Below the pieces are notes generated by a model. That model was not told the origin of the DNA. It searched no databases and saw only the letters and a list, made by a program, of their open reading frames with translations. 64,000 nt of DNA from Amyelois transitella (lineage: Eukaryota; Arthropoda; Insecta; Lepidoptera; Pyralidae). The stretch spans positions 6,634,001 through 6,698,000 of the forward strand of contig NC_083535.1 in assembly GCF_032362555.1 (NCBI RefSeq), read 5' to 3'. Below are positions 31,848 to 44,584 of this stretch, one piece after another. The first letter of the stretch is position 1, and every line of letters begins with the position of its first letter. The position numbers and the translations under genes are program-made.

Positions 31848-32334
31848 TACTAAGTAATTTTGTTTTTCCTTGTGGCTATTTAATATAAGTAGGTATGAGT
31901 TGGCTACAGTAAACGAAACCTAGTAATTTGCGAACGTCAGAAGAGAAATTAAGATATAGTAAACAGTTCGCTAGCCCATCGCCATGAATATAAACTTATG
32001 AATTTCCCTTGTTATTGACTTATCTGTGCGCGAGTGAAGCAGTGGGCCATACTATGATTTTTTTGCCTTGCTTCTAGATCACAGAATCAATTAATTTATC
32101 ATTATCAAAAACCTAATAAGTGAACAAACGCGCAAAAGAGACAGAGATTAATCTTGCTGTACCTGCGCGTATCAAGGTACCGACTACCGCACTCAGCATC
32201 TTAAATAGGTTTCACACAACATAATTGTGTAATGTACCTATTTAACAGCAGCGTGAGATTTTGCTTTTTTTGTTTCTATTTTGGCAAAAAAGTTCAAAGG
32301 TTGACAACAAGAGTTTGTATATAGGTACTTACTT

Positions 32335-32432
32335 ACGTACATACATACATATAATCACGTCTATATTCCTTGCGGGGTAGATAGATCTAACAGTCTTGAA
32401 AATATCAAAAGGGCACGTTTAGCTGCATGGTG
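32335..32432 (-). repeat. Dispersed repeat family A, 3' fragment
   Basis: Plus-strand text TACATACATACATATAATCA, ACGTCTATATTCCTTGCGGG, CTAACAGTCTTGAAAATATC, cut after GTTTAGCTGCATGG. It abuts the tail of the LINE beginning at 32438. Confidence 0.8.
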
Positions 32433-32437
32433 TAATA

Positions 32438-33010
32438 ATATATACATACATAAAATCACGCCTCTTTCCCGGAGGGGTAGGCAGAGACTACCACTTTCCA
32501 CTTGCCACGATCTCTGCATACTTCCTCCGCTTCATCCACATTCATAACTCTCTTCATGCAAGCTCGGCGGTTTCGGGTAGGTACTTTTGACCTGACCCTT
32601 TACCAGGACGGCCTTAATTTGATCAAGATACGTTCGTCTAAGTCTTCCCACTCCGACCTTTCCCTCCACACTCTCCTTGTATATCTGCTTAGTTAACCTG
32701 CTTTCATTCATCCTCTCCACATGACCAAACCATCTTAACATAGGTACCCTTTTCTATTCCTGTAACTACATGTTCCTTTACATCACAACATTCCCTTATC
32801 ACGCTGTTCCTTATCCGATCACTCAATTTCCAACATACTCCTTAACGCTCTCATTTCCACTGCATTTATTCTGCTTATGTGCTTCTTTTGCCATACCCAA
32901 CTTTTACTCCCATACATTAATGTCAGGACCGACACGCCCCTATGCACAGCCAGTCGAACCTTTTTGGATAGTTTCTGACATAAAGGCATGCAAAGCTCCA
33001 TTCACCATGT
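32438..33010 (-). pseudogene. Decayed non-LTR retrotransposon (LINE), C-terminal reverse-transcriptase region and 3' end
   Basis: In two minus-strand frames it encodes VLTLMYGSKSWVWQKKHIS, RINAVEMRALRSM (33000-32820) and LRWFGHVERMNESRLTKQIY (32740-32680), then KVGVGRLRRTYLDQIKAVL. These are the conserved C-terminal motifs of RTE-like LINE polyproteins. The 3' end (AGAGATCGTGGCAAGTGG, CCTACCCCTCCGGGAAAG, AGGCGTGATTTTATGTATG) is identical in type to the insertion at 46723-46817. Frameshifts and 5' truncation show it is inactive. Confidence 0.8.
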
Positions 33011-33988
33011 TCCCCGCGTGTTATGTTGTATAATAATGATATATCTAATAACTTGTTATAAATAAACTGTGTTCTATTTACAGATACAAAAACTTTTCTG
33101 CTTTCATGAATGATCATAAAAATAATTTTAGATGTCATTGTTGAAGTCGTTTAGTCGAAATTCCATATGCTAGTGATTTAGGTATACATAAAAAATTGAT
33201 TTTTAGTGTTTTTTTTTTTTACAATTTATCTGAGGGTTTTCTAATCCAACCTGTCAGTATCTAATTTAACCTACCTGTCTCTTACTTGTCAAGAACTAAC
33301 AATTTCTAGTTCCCTTACAGTACTAGGTACTCATTTTTGCATAAGAAATCGGATACAATATCTTTAAAACACAATTCCACCATATTTTCACTTTTTGGCA
33401 AAAAAGACAACTTATTGAAAACTATCCATATAATATTTTTTTTCTAGGTTAAAATTATTAAAATAGACAAACTACCTACCTTATTTTGTTTTTCCATCGT
33501 GATTTACTACTACGGATGTACTCCCTCGGCCATGTACCAATGCCTCTTCTCTAACTTTTGTACATTAGTTTAATTGCTAACCGATACTTCTAAAGTGAGA
33601 GGAAAAAAACCCATGGGGAAACCCTTACGAGGAAAAGGCTCCTAGAGGTCCAAAGCTTATTTTTGACAATTATACCTAAGTGTCACACATATCTACTTAT
33701 ACGCACATTCAGAGAATGGAATGTGTATAACCATGATACATGTTTGATTAGGTTCCAATAAAACAGTTACGGAGGTCAGATTGGATGGCCAAAGACACAT
33801 CTTGGGCTCGTCATCAGAAGGATGACAAATTCCAAGCGATTTTTATTTGTTAAAAACGTGTGCATATGTTCCTTTTTACTACGAGAAGTCGTATCAAACA
33901 AACGTCGGCGATTGACGTAAAGCGTATTTCACTGTCGTATTATTATCAGCAAGATGCGCTCTAGTAATCCTAAATATATCCTAAAGTA

Positions 33989-34078
33989 ATCCTTTCTTGC
34001 CCTTGTTACTACTACCAAAACAAGCCCTTTCTTGCCCTTGTTACTACCAAAACAAGCCCTTTCTTGCCCTTTTTACCC
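33989..34078 (+). repeat. Tandem repeat, about three units of 32-35 bp
   Basis: The unit CCCTTTCTTGCCCTTGTTAC, then TACCAAAACAAG, is repeated with small length changes. The third copy is degenerate. It is a minisatellite, not a CRISPR: there are no unique spacers. Confidence 0.75.
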
Positions 34079-34099
34079 TACCAATCTTACTACCAGTAG

Positions 34100-34640
34100 T
34101 AACACCGGGCTACAATTCCTGTACACTCAATGCCTTCCTTGATATACCAGGGTACTAATATATGACCTTATTAAATGTACAAATTGTTTTAAGTATTTAC
34201 ACACTTACAGACATATTATTACGTCGTTATCCCTTACAGGATAGGCAAGAGTCAATAATCTCGTACAGATTGAAAGGCCAAGGGACAGGTTAGAGTCCAT
34301 GGCCTTAACAAAGAATCCTAAATATATTAGCTTTTCCTTTGATTGACTTTTACAATCGGAACAGGAACAGAAGCAGCTGACACACCCTTTTCTTTGCTAT
34401 ACGACCAGCATTGTAGCTTACTCTATATGAATATGTGCCTATTCCCTTTGTCGCTTTTTACGATATCCATGGGAGAGTGGAGTGGTCCTACTGAGTCCGG
34501 AACCATAACACATTATTTATTCTTTATGCGCAATTACATATACAATCTGTATGGTCTTTATTTTCTCAATGTACATATGTACTGTAGGAACATTTAATTC
34601 TAATAGCTAAACTACAACGGGAATTGTTAACATCCTGATT
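34100..34640. other. Interval with family A fragments
   Basis: 34215-34300 (ACGTCGTTATCCCTTACAGG, GATTGAAAGGCCAAGGGACA) and 34425-34515 (TCGCTTTTTACGATATCCAT, GGGAGAGTGGAGTGGTCCTA) are diverged pieces of repeat family A in minus orientation. No gene was seen. Confidence 0.5.
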
Positions 34641-34645
34641 TTATT
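34640..34645 (-). terminator. Polyadenylation signal of the catalase gene
   Basis: Minus-strand AATAAA about 315 bases beyond the catalase stop. Other A-rich signals lie nearby, so the site used is uncertain. Confidence 0.4.
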
Positions 34646-34959
34646 ATTACAATAAAAATATATAAACCATCGTAAAATAATAGTATTCTATTTTGTTCTA
34701 CAAACATGCACTAATACCAGATACAATAGCAAAAATTAAACCACTGTTAAAAATAAAGATACCCAGTACAAGATATTAGAACACATTAAAAATAATAACT
34801 ATAATTATTATGACAATAATAACTAAATAGGTATGTACTTAATACAAATTGTAAAATTGGTGTATACCTATAAAAACCGTGTTATCCATAAAAATTGTGT
34901 AAAATAACTCGTCTAACATCCAATCAAAGAGTAGCACCACATAAACCCAGTCCTTGTAT

Positions 34960-37864
34960 TTACAAATTAGCGTGGTACTTCTTGTAAGGAGCCAGCCCCG
35001 CTGCGATCTTGCTTCCCAGCTCAGGGTGCACAGCAGTGAACTGTTTAATGACTCTTTCTTGTATGAAACCTGCAGCATCCTTTGCATGACCCACAATGTT
35101 GTTTACAATACGTTGCTTAGCACCATCATCAAAAACGTTTTTATACAGAATTGTCGCTTGACTGAAGTTGTCTTCGGCGCCACTATCATACTTATCAACA
35201 TCCCCACTTACATTGTATCTAGGTTGCAAACGTTGAGCCCTCGGGCACTCCTGGGGTCCAGAGAAAGAGTTCGGGAAATAATTAGGGCAACTATCCTGGT
35301 TCGCAATAGCCTGTGGTCCATCACGTTGGTAATTAGTAACGCGTGTTTGGAATGGACAGTTTACAGGAATTTGCAAGTAATTGGCACCAAGGCGATGACG
35401 GTGGGTATCACTGTATGAAAATAAACGGCCCTGCAGTAACTTGTCAGGTGAGGGCTCAATACCAGGCACCAAATTAGCTGGACTGAATGCAATCTGTTCA
35501 ACTTCCGCAAAATAATTCTTTGGGTTTCTATCCAAAACCATTTTACCTACTGGTATGAGGGGATATTCACTGTGTGGCCAAATCTTCGTGATGTCGAAAG
35601 GATTGAACTTACAATTTTCAGCTTGTGCCAAGGTCATAACTTGAATATAGAAGGTCCATGATGGAAAATCACCCCTGCCAATAGCATTGTACAGATCTCT
35701 TATAGAATAATCAGGATCAGAGGAAGCAAGTTCTGCCGCCTTCTCGACAGGTAAGTTTTTAACTCCCTGGTCAGTTTTGTAATGGAATTTTACCCAGTGT
35801 GCCTCACCTTGAGCATTTACTACTTTGAAAGTGTGAGAACCATATCCATTCATGTGTCTGTACCCATCAGGGATACCTCTGTCACCAAACAAATAAACAA
35901 TTTGATGGGTGGTTTCAGGTCTTAAAGTTATGAAGTCCCAGAACATATCAGCATCTTTTAAGTGAGTAGCAGGGTTTCTCTTTTGAGTATGAATAAAACT
36001 CGGGAATAGTGTTGGATCCCTTATAAAGAATATTGGTGTGTTGTTACCAACAAGATCCCAGTTTCCATCTTCACTGTAAAACTTAACAGCAAATCCTCTG
36101 GGATCACGGACGGTATCAGCAGAACCAACTTCCCCACCCACAGTAGAAAAGCGGACTGCTATTGGAGTCTTCTTTCCAACAGTTTCAAATACTTTGGCAG
36201 CACAGTACTTGGTGATATCATGAGTTACTTGAAAATACCCAAAGGCTCCAGCACCCTTTGCATGTACAACACGCTCAGGAATGCGCTCTCTATCAAAAGC
36301 CGACATTTCATCCAGGAAATTGACATCTTGGAGAAGGGCAGGCCCACCTTTACCAACAGTTTGAATGGCAGTCTTTACTCCAACTGGGGCACCAGTTTTT
36401 GTAGTTATAGTCCCTGGGCCATCCTGAAAAAAGAAATGAAATATTTTATTTATAATTTTTGTATTTATTATAGCAGTTTGTTCTTGTCTTCTGCACTGAC
36501 GCCTTGGAAGCGGCAGTAAACTTAGTTTTTAAGTAATTTATTTGACGTCAACCAAGTTGTTAAACCATACGACAATTATTAAGCGATATAATAGTATCCT
36601 ATAATAATGAATAAAAAATTTTGAATTTTTGAATTTTGAATTTGAATTTTATTAAAACCCTTATGACTAATTATAATTCTGTTCTCCAATACTTATTTTA
36701 AGTATGACAAATGATGATAAGTAGAAAAATCTTTACAAACTCAAAGTAAAGATTTGTTATTACCTATTAACTATTGACTATTATTATACTGCATCCTCAG
36801 TGCTTTTTATGTGTGCTGCCTGCGCTGATTTTTCTTTTCATTTTGGTTGACTGGGAGAAATCCCAATCAGGATAACAATAATAAATGTATATATTCTCCT
36901 AAATCCAATGTCTGTTTTGTAATTTGTTATATTTCTTTATTATGTGCAATAAAGAGTTTATAAATAAACAAACAATGAAAATAAATTTTCTATATCATCC
37001 TTCTGATATGGACTCATTATAACAACCTCCATACCTTCTTATTTAATTTCTGTTAATAATGTTGGCCATATACCTAGGTATATTTATTAGCTATATATGC
37101 CTTTCTAATCTGATTTTTTAACTTATACAATAATGGATATTGTTAATGTTTGGCAGAGCATAACTACAAAAATAACAATAGAAGTTCAAAGGGCAATGCA
37201 TTACCTTAAAAAGGTACATTTGTCAGAAGTACAAACATAGATACACATTACAATTTAAGCTTGAGCAACAGGGGCAATGTGCAAATAACTTAAAGACAAT
37301 GATTCTATATACATGTTAAGATGGTTTACTGTATAAATAAATATTCTATTGTAAAGGGTTTTAGGTATAAAGTCATTCTAGGTACCTACTTAGGTTGCAT
37401 GTGTTGACATTATAAGTAGTTCAGGCATGTTATTGTGAATATAACACATAAAATTTACATAAATTATGTACATAAATTTAAAGTCATGATAATATATACA
37501 TACACTTAAAACATAGGAAAAACTTACAATTTCTTTTGAAATGTCACATCAATAGGTAGAGAAAAAATTATGTCAGCACACTTATCAAACAGTTAATGAT
37601 AATGAGTTGGATTTTACAAACTATATTATGTCAACTCTTTGGTTCAAAATACACATAAACTATAATCTTAAAATAGTGTCAAAGGGCAAGCCACCATATT
37701 TGACATAATTAAGGTACCTACAATCAAACTTCTGTACCTAATATAAAGAATGTCCAATAATAATCCACACTTATGCCTCAAACAATAAGGGTATGTAGGT
37801 TGCTTACCTTTAATGATTTCTTGAAGTTGACTAGTTGATCGGACGCGGGATCCCTCGAAGCCAT
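34960..37864 (-). CDS. Cat: Catalase
   Basis: Peroxisomal haem enzyme that converts hydrogen peroxide to water and oxygen. Two exons, 37864-37808 ([19 protein letters not shown]) and 36423-34960, with a 1.4-kb intron in phase 0, give 506 aa, the usual length. The active-site signature [20 protein letters not shown] contains the catalytic His73. Asn146 lies in [12 protein letters not shown]. The proximal haem ligand is Tyr356 in [14 protein letters not shown]; most catalases have Pro after the Tyr where this has Ser. The NADPH-site region ([12 protein letters not shown]) is intact. The protein ends in HANL, like the C-terminal ANL peroxisomal signal of animal catalases. The long plus-strand open frame at 34954-35418 is a shadow of this exon. 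The first exon is in a GC-richer block typical of a promoter. Confidence 0.97.
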
Positions 37865-37951
37865 TTTGATACAGAACCGGTTAGTGGAGAACGGAGCGAC
37901 TCACTGGACGCACACCGTAGTTGCAAATGGTGCTCGAAGCGCGGCCCTCTT

Positions 37952-37960
37952 CTATATAAA
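37952..37960 (-). promoter_or_regulatory. Possible TATA box of the catalase gene
   Basis: Minus-strand TTTATATAG about 90 bases before the ATG. About 35-50 bases later comes CGTCCAGTGAG, an initiator-like sequence. Confidence 0.4.
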
Positions 37961-38378
37961 CAGTTTGAAGCGATAAGCTAGCTATCTCACTATATAACAA
38001 GTGCAAATGCTTGCTTGATAGTATACATACGTAATAAACTTATCACGAAATCACTTAGTTATAGAGCTATCGTTCGATATAACAACTCGACGAAAGTAAA
38101 GCAGATTCTCTATAAATTGTTCTAAAGAATAAATATGTTTATACACATTTGTTTGAAGGGGTGGTTTTTTAATGATATATTTTATAATCAGGTAAGGCTT
38201 CATTTAAAGGATAAAAACAATTAATAGGTATAGGTATGTACATACCCAAAAAATGGGAACAAGATTTTAATTCTTTACTTTCTCTGATACTACAGATAAA
38301 TGTACCTACCGTTAAATAATTCTTTCTGTATAATATGCCCCAACTGGATTTAACAAAAGAAAAGCAGATAGAAAATAG

Positions 38379-39024
38379 TAGGAATGTGAAAAAAAAATCG
38401 ATTATGGAAAAAATCGATTAAAAATCGATTTTTTTAAAAGTAAAAATCGATTTTTGTACGTGATTTTTTTTAAATTTATAATCGATTAAAAATCGATTTT
38501 TATAATCATACAATAAATGCACTCCGACATTACGTTTTTGTCTTCTGGCTTGGAGCCCGGAACGCGAACTGCCAAAGAATACTATCATAGCTCCATAATA
38601 TTACATTAACGCCATCTGTGCATTCTTTCTATGCTCTTAAAACAGTTTAGATGATTAATTTAATCAAACATTCTCTAGATGGAGTTAGTCGATGAACAGT
38701 ATTTTACCGACATTCGGTTGATATTTTATTCATTATTCGTTGCTGAAACTTAATTTTTCAAACTTAATTGTTAAAAACTTTAATTTGTGTTGATTATATA
38801 AGAACTTACTGTTTCTGTTTTTATTTTTAATGAATAAATCTATTGATATAATGTATATGGCGTTTATTTTGACATAAATTGAAAAAATAGGAAAAAATCT
38901 ATCAATATAATAAAATCGATTATTTTCTTAAGAAAAATCGATTTTTTGTTAATCGATTTTTCATACTTAAAAAATAAATCGATTATATAAAAATCGATTT
39001 TTTATCAGCAATGTCACATCCCTA
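38379..39024. mobile_element. hAT-type MITE with ATCGAT-rich ends, copy 1 (646 bp)
   Basis: Bounded by an exact 8-bp target duplication GAAAATAG (38371-38378 and 39025-39032). Terminal inverted repeats are TAGGAATGTGA on the left and TAGGGATGTGACATTGCTGA read inwards from the right. About 130 bases at each end are packed with AATCGATTTTT motifs in both directions. The middle is unique, non-coding sequence with no long ORF. A second copy, inverted and about 97% identical by eye over the core, lies at 62430-63553. Confidence 0.92.
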
Positions 39025-39032
39025 GAAAATAG

Positions 39033-41510
39033 GTAGGAACATACGTATTTATTTGTATGCAGATGGCAATAGCATTAATATAAGCATTAAATACAAAATG
39101 ACATTGACATGTATGTATCCAAAATAAAGAATAGACTAAATTTAATTACATTTCGATTAATCTACCTAAACCTAAACCTTTAGATAAAAATAAATCCATT
39201 AACAATTATTTACTTTATGCATTATAAAATACACATAAAAATTTGTAAAATATGTTCCTACTACCTAGATGAAGTTTTAAATGTAATTAGTTACCAACAT
39301 AAAAAAAATTATAACGTCACGCATTTAAAACTAACCTAGTTATGTAGATGTACATATGTAGCTACATAGCTCTGCCTCAGTTTGGTTCTCAGCACTAGAT
39401 CAAAACCAATCCATCTGTTTTCCATGGATGTCGTTAAAGGCGACTAAGTCATAGGAGCGAATTCATCTAGCGCAAGATGCTTCTGGTATGATAACAAAGA
39501 AAAAATAAAGAGTGTGCCTGAATGCCTGAACCTGAACGTGAACTGCATCTTTTCCCGTGTAAACTGTACCTAAAAGTCAATCAAGGGCCTTAGGCTTTAT
39601 CTTTTTAAATTATTTTTAAGGCGATGGGCTAGCATCCTTTTACTATTGAATCTTAATTCCATAATCAAGCTGAACTTAGCCTTTCAGTCTTTTTAAGACT
39701 TAGCTATATCTACCCAGTAACGGATAAAGACGTGATTATACCTGTATGTGTATGTACATAAATCTACGGTTGATAAACAGTAGGATATTAGTTATTTAAT
39801 ACCCAGTAACTATAGTCAGTTTTTGAACAAGAGTTCAAATATAATTCAACAGCAGACCTTACCTATCTCATCTTTAACCCTCATATAGGATAGACAGAGC
39901 CATTTGTATTTATATCACACGGTTTATATAAAGTTCAAATTATGTGAAATTTGTTTCATTAAACTATCTTGCTTTTAGATAAACTAATATAATGTACCTA
40001 CCTCAACTCAGGTTATCGTTAAATTCGATAACATATTACGTACCTAGATACCTACCTTGATACTACATACCTACTTGCGTTAAATTTTATAAGTGTATAC
40101 CCAGTGTTAATACCTACCTACCTATATTTATCAAAAGATTATATGCTAATTGAACGTTGGTTTAAAGGGTTTTAAAAAACTATTGAGTTTTGGCTACTAC
40201 AAGTATGCTTATCATTAAGTCAACTGTTTCAAATAAAGTCCCTTTTTTGGACTATAATTAACTTTTATTAAGATGTCACATGGTTAACACTGCGACCTAT
40301 CATACTACTGGCCTTACCCCTGGTGGTATGATGTGACCAAAACTATTACCACTGAGAAAATAGTGTCGGAAGTACTTAGTTTCATCTAATTCTGTGGAAT
40401 TCACGCAGTAATTTTTTTTTCATAAAATTTAAAACTCAAACTAACTGAAAACTCAAATTGAGCGAGACATATCTCTTCAGATATAAATAATTAAAACCTA
40501 GAGAGCCCCAATAAATACCATAATGTAAAATACGAAAGGGATCGCTGTTTTGTTAATTTGTAAAATTTTGCAACAAAACAGTGTTGATGTATAAATACCC
40601 TGTAATTTACCGATATTAATTGGGTTCCCATAAAAATCTTGTTTTTTTCTATAATCATGTTTTAATATTTTCTTACTTAAATTATTCATTGACATTTTTA
40701 AATATAAATATTTACTAATGTTGTTGTTATGTACGGTAGATTGTGATTATGACGAATGTTGAAGGTGAATGGATATTGATGATTATTAGATTATTATTTA
40801 ATTTTGACCAGCAGGTTAGCGATAACATGTGGACTTTTATTTTCATATCTCGGTGATTATGGGTGTTTTAAATTCTTTCTTAGTATAAAACAATATGATA
40901 AGTTATCCATATCATAGGAGATAATTTAAAGTACCTACCTACTTATTATACTTTACAGTTTCCATAGATTTCATCAGCTGTAGTATGTGCATGTGGCTGG
41001 TGCCGTTGATATCACGGAATTTAGACGAAACAAGTCAGTTTAGCACGTTGGGGCTTTGCTTTAGTCATTAGTGTCATTCGACGTTCGACATAACACGTCA
41101 CGTTCATTACACACACACATCACACAAATCGGAATAGGAATATTACGATTTTTACGTTTGCAGCCTTAGAGCACTTATGTAGGTAGGTATAACTGTATCG
41201 TTTTTAAAGCTATGATCTGATTGGAGGTACACTTACCCCTTCTCTTGAATCCCAAAATCGAGAAATGATGTTCTTAACCTCTTTTTGATGGGTTATTGAA
41301 CAAAAAAATATTATCGCCGAACCCAGCCTCTCGCTCCAAAAAAGATTTCTCTTGATTGACTTTTAGCAGCTGGCACTGGCACGGACTAGGTCTGTTTTTC
41401 TCTCGCTATCAGACCAGCATGAAAGCTTATTGTCACTGAATATATCTGCACGGACAACGACAAGCAGCAGGAGACGTAGTAAAAGTAAGTAGGTAATTCA
41501 AGTTACACTA
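39033..41510. other. Repeat-poor intergenic DNA with one family A copy
   Basis: 39400-39765 is a family A copy in plus orientation (TGGATGTCGTTAAAGGCGAC, GGCGATGGGCTAGCATCC, TTTCAGTCTTTTTAAGACTT, AAGACGTGATTATACC). The remainder shows no coding potential; the short minus frame at 40498-40695 has no domain. Confidence 0.5.
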
Positions 41511-41520
41511 AGTTTATGGC

Positions 41521-41740
41521 AGTGTTTGTGTTCTGGCCTCTGAACGACAGGTCCCGGGTTTGATCCCCGGTCAGGTCATGCCATGATGCGGAAAACGATA
41601 TTTTTCTTCTTGGCCTGGGTCTTAGACGTTTCTATTTAAGTTGTTCTAAAATTTATTATTGTTAAGCGTAACACAAGTTTTAATCGTACTAGTTACTAGC
41701 TCGGTCTACTAGGATTGGGCTAGCCCAATCCGTGTGATTT
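41521..41740 (+). repeat. tRNA-derived SINE
   Basis: Begins with tRNA-like text (GGCAGTGTTTGTGTTCTGGC, CAGGTCCCGGGTTTGATCCC) that contains a polymerase III B box, then CGGTCAGGTCATGCC. The body has CTTGGCCTGGGTCTTAGACG. It ends with a perfect 20-bp palindrome GGATTGGGCTAGCCCAATCC near 41713. It does not fold as a working tRNA gene. Confidence 0.75.
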
Positions 41741-42479
41741 TCCCGGTAGCTATAAAAGTAAAATTTTTAAGTACTAACGCAGAAAGTACGAGTATGCTCT
41801 TGTTCGTATTCTCGTATGTCGGATAACATACCTAGTTACCTAAGTGCAATGATCAGTGCGCGATTTCTGTGCCAAGGCCTACTGGTTCCGATAAACCTAC
41901 CAGTAAAGTACCAGTTCAAAAAAACTACTACACCCAGGCGATATTGCCAACCAAAAATAAATCGGAGGGATTCAGAAGCAGGAGCTACTGCTGAGTGGTT
42001 TTATAAAATTGCTGTAAAAATGTTTTATCTCAAACATCATTAATTTGTAATTTGGCCCTTTAATTAAACTTCAAGAATGTGTAATATACTGTTTTTCTTT
42101 CTGGAAATATATGATAACACGGAAAAGTTTTGTAGCTAAATAAATACAACTTTGAACAATATTAGTCGTACTTATAGTCTAGGGACTAAATCCGCAGTGT
42201 ACGTCATATAAGTACGTCATTCATGAATTATAAACGAATTATCGAAGTAGGTGAGCACCTATCAAACTTACCTTACTGATAAAAGTAATGTTCATAACAT
42301 GTTATTTATCTGAACGAGTTATTTTGTTTACTATTGCCAAAGCAAGATACAAGGCTGAGTATTTTCGTTCATTGATCTCGATTCTGAATCCAGTTACCCG
42401 TGGTTGAAGTTGCGTCACTTAGGTACTTTCTATTTCTTTTCCAAAATTTGTGCCGTTTAATAGTAATTTTACTTAAAAA

Positions 42480-43010
42480 ATTATTCCACCATCATCCTGG
42501 CTTAAATCCCGGTTCTGTACTCTCTTCCTGAAGCCCTCCCTCTGACTACGATCCTTTAGTGGGAAACTTAGGTTTTTACACGAATTTTTTTGTATGATTT
42601 TTTGATTATGTTGTATGATGCCCGGTAATTTAGGATTGGACCACTCCATCCCTTTCCATTTATTTTTTTTGACAAATTACATAGATTGAGTTTCCATGGG
42701 TGTCACAAAAGGTGAATGAGGGAATAGACGTGTGTATGTGTATTCATGTAATGCAAGCTTCTAGATTGATCTGGTAGCGAAGCGAAGACAACATATAATT
42801 CGGGCCAGCTGCTTCTCTTCCCGTGCAGATTGTACGAGACACAATCAAAGGAAAGCCTAATAAACTTTTATTGAGATGATAGATGCAGGCTAGCATCCTG
42901 TCACTATATGAATATTAACTTCATAAAATGCCATATATGTACAGCTGAACGTGGGCTTAGTCTTTTTGAGACTGTTTTCGTGTCTTTCTGTGACCCAAAG
43001 TAAAATGCCG
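42480..43010 (+). repeat. Repeat cluster with family A fragments
   Basis: 42490-42590 (CCATCATCCTGGCTTAAATC, GAAACTTAGGTTTTTACACG) matches a moth repeat also hinted at 29330. 42640-42730 and 42850-43000 are diverged family A pieces (GGACCACTCCATCCCTTTCC, CAGGCTAGCATCCTGTCACT, GCTGAACGTGGGCTTAGTCT). Confidence 0.55.
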
Positions 43011-43485
43011 ATCTTTTGTCATCAATATTTTTATAAAGGTTCGATTGAAAGGCAGATTAATTTAGGGTAATCTGGAAGCTGCTTGCCGGCTCCTTGTTCA
43101 GGCTTAACTTTAACTCGTTACTGTATGTCTAGATTATACAGAATGATGTGAAATATAACCATAATCACCGTATACTTACTTTTATAGGTACGTCACGATA
43201 TGGACTCTGTTAATGATCGATAGGTAGTGATGTACGGCATATATTTAACAATATTTTTTATTATAGTCATCATGACATAACAGAAAACAAATAGTAGATA
43301 CCTACTGAGATTGATATAGGTACTTTGGTTAGAGTAGTTACACAAATGGATAAGTGAGGAATAGTTGAGTATAAATTAAAGAAACATTATCTAGTTTTCT
43401 TTTTGTTTACTTTATTTCTTATTAATAACGTTATTTACTGAATTGTACATAATACACTCTGTCTGTATCTATATTGATATACTTA

Positions 43486-43522
43486 CACCTATTATGTGTA
43501 ATATCATTACACATAATAGGTG
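43486..43522. repeat. Perfect 17-bp inverted repeat, 3-base loop
   Basis: CACCTATTATGTGTAAT, then ATC, then its exact reverse complement. ACACCTATTAT is seen once more 30 bases further on. Confidence 0.85.
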
Positions 43523-43649
43523 GATTTACTTAGTAAGTATAAGCATTAACTACACCTATTATATTGTACTTATGTATTGTATTTAATGACTTAGGTATGT
43601 ATTGTAGATTGTATAGCGGACTTCAATCGAATACTGTTTTCTATTATGG

Positions 43650-43669
43650 TGTGTGTGTGTGTGTGTGTG
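43650..43669 (+). repeat. (GT)n microsatellite
   Basis: About ten GT units. The flanking open frames on both strands are artefacts of it. Confidence 0.9.
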
Positions 43670-44584
43670 TTGGGTAACGGATTTAAACAGTACCCAAAGC
43701 ATTTTATTTTTCTTATATTTAATACATAGACGTCAAAATCAAACTCAAACCAGCGCAAAAATACAAAAAAGTAAATGCACGTTAAAACGTAATTCTTCAT
43801 GTTACACATTTATAAGTACAAAAAGACTCGGTAACTACCTACGAAATAATAAGTATAACGTATAAGACCTTGGTCTAACTGTGGTCACTAATGAATATGA
43901 TAATAAATATCTATCTTCATTCCTAAAGTGATAACAACGCTAAATACTCAGTTGGTCCGGGTTAGGAGAAGAAAATATTTGTTAGTCTTTCCTCATCGTC
44001 ATGCTAATAATATCATACTCACTCATATTATAAATATGAAAATTAAGTTTTGTTGAAAGTTTGTTACTCGTTCACGAAAAATCTAATTAACGAGTTTTTT
44101 TTAAACTTCACAGTAAATAATAAATACATCTTTACATCAGACGATATAATGACACCATACACTTTCTGATGTATGTGATAAACTATAATAATAATAATAA
44201 ATCTTTATTTGATAAAACTGAGGTGATAAAATACTCGAACGTTCTATTATGATTGTCCGTCTCTGTGCCTAATTGTTTGTCTGTTGTCTCTTCCCACGTT
44301 ATCTAGTAAAATCGTAGTTTAGAGTCTGGAAAAGGACATAGGGTACGGTTTCATCAGTTAGATCCCGTAAAATAAGCGTGAATTCTAGTAGAAAACCTGT
44401 ATTCTTATGTACCTAGGTGGCGTTAAAACCGCGCGTTAGATACCTACCTAAAAACTACCACACCACACCACATATCTTACAAAATTAAAGTAATGTTCCT
44501 TTTCTATTTGTAACTATGTAAAACAAATTCAATATTGCAAGTTATAAAGTGTGTGTAACCAAACTGACCTATGACTGAACTGAA

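Noticed and set aside
33989-34078. CRISPR-like short direct repeats
   Set aside because: Head-to-tail minisatellite without spacers, in an animal genome.
34954-35418. 154-codon plus-strand open frame
   Set aside because: It lies antisense to the conserved catalase exon and has no recognisable domain.
41540-41575. Possible tRNA gene
   Set aside because: Only a B-box half is convincing; the acceptor and anticodon stems do not form, so it is a tRNA-derived SINE.
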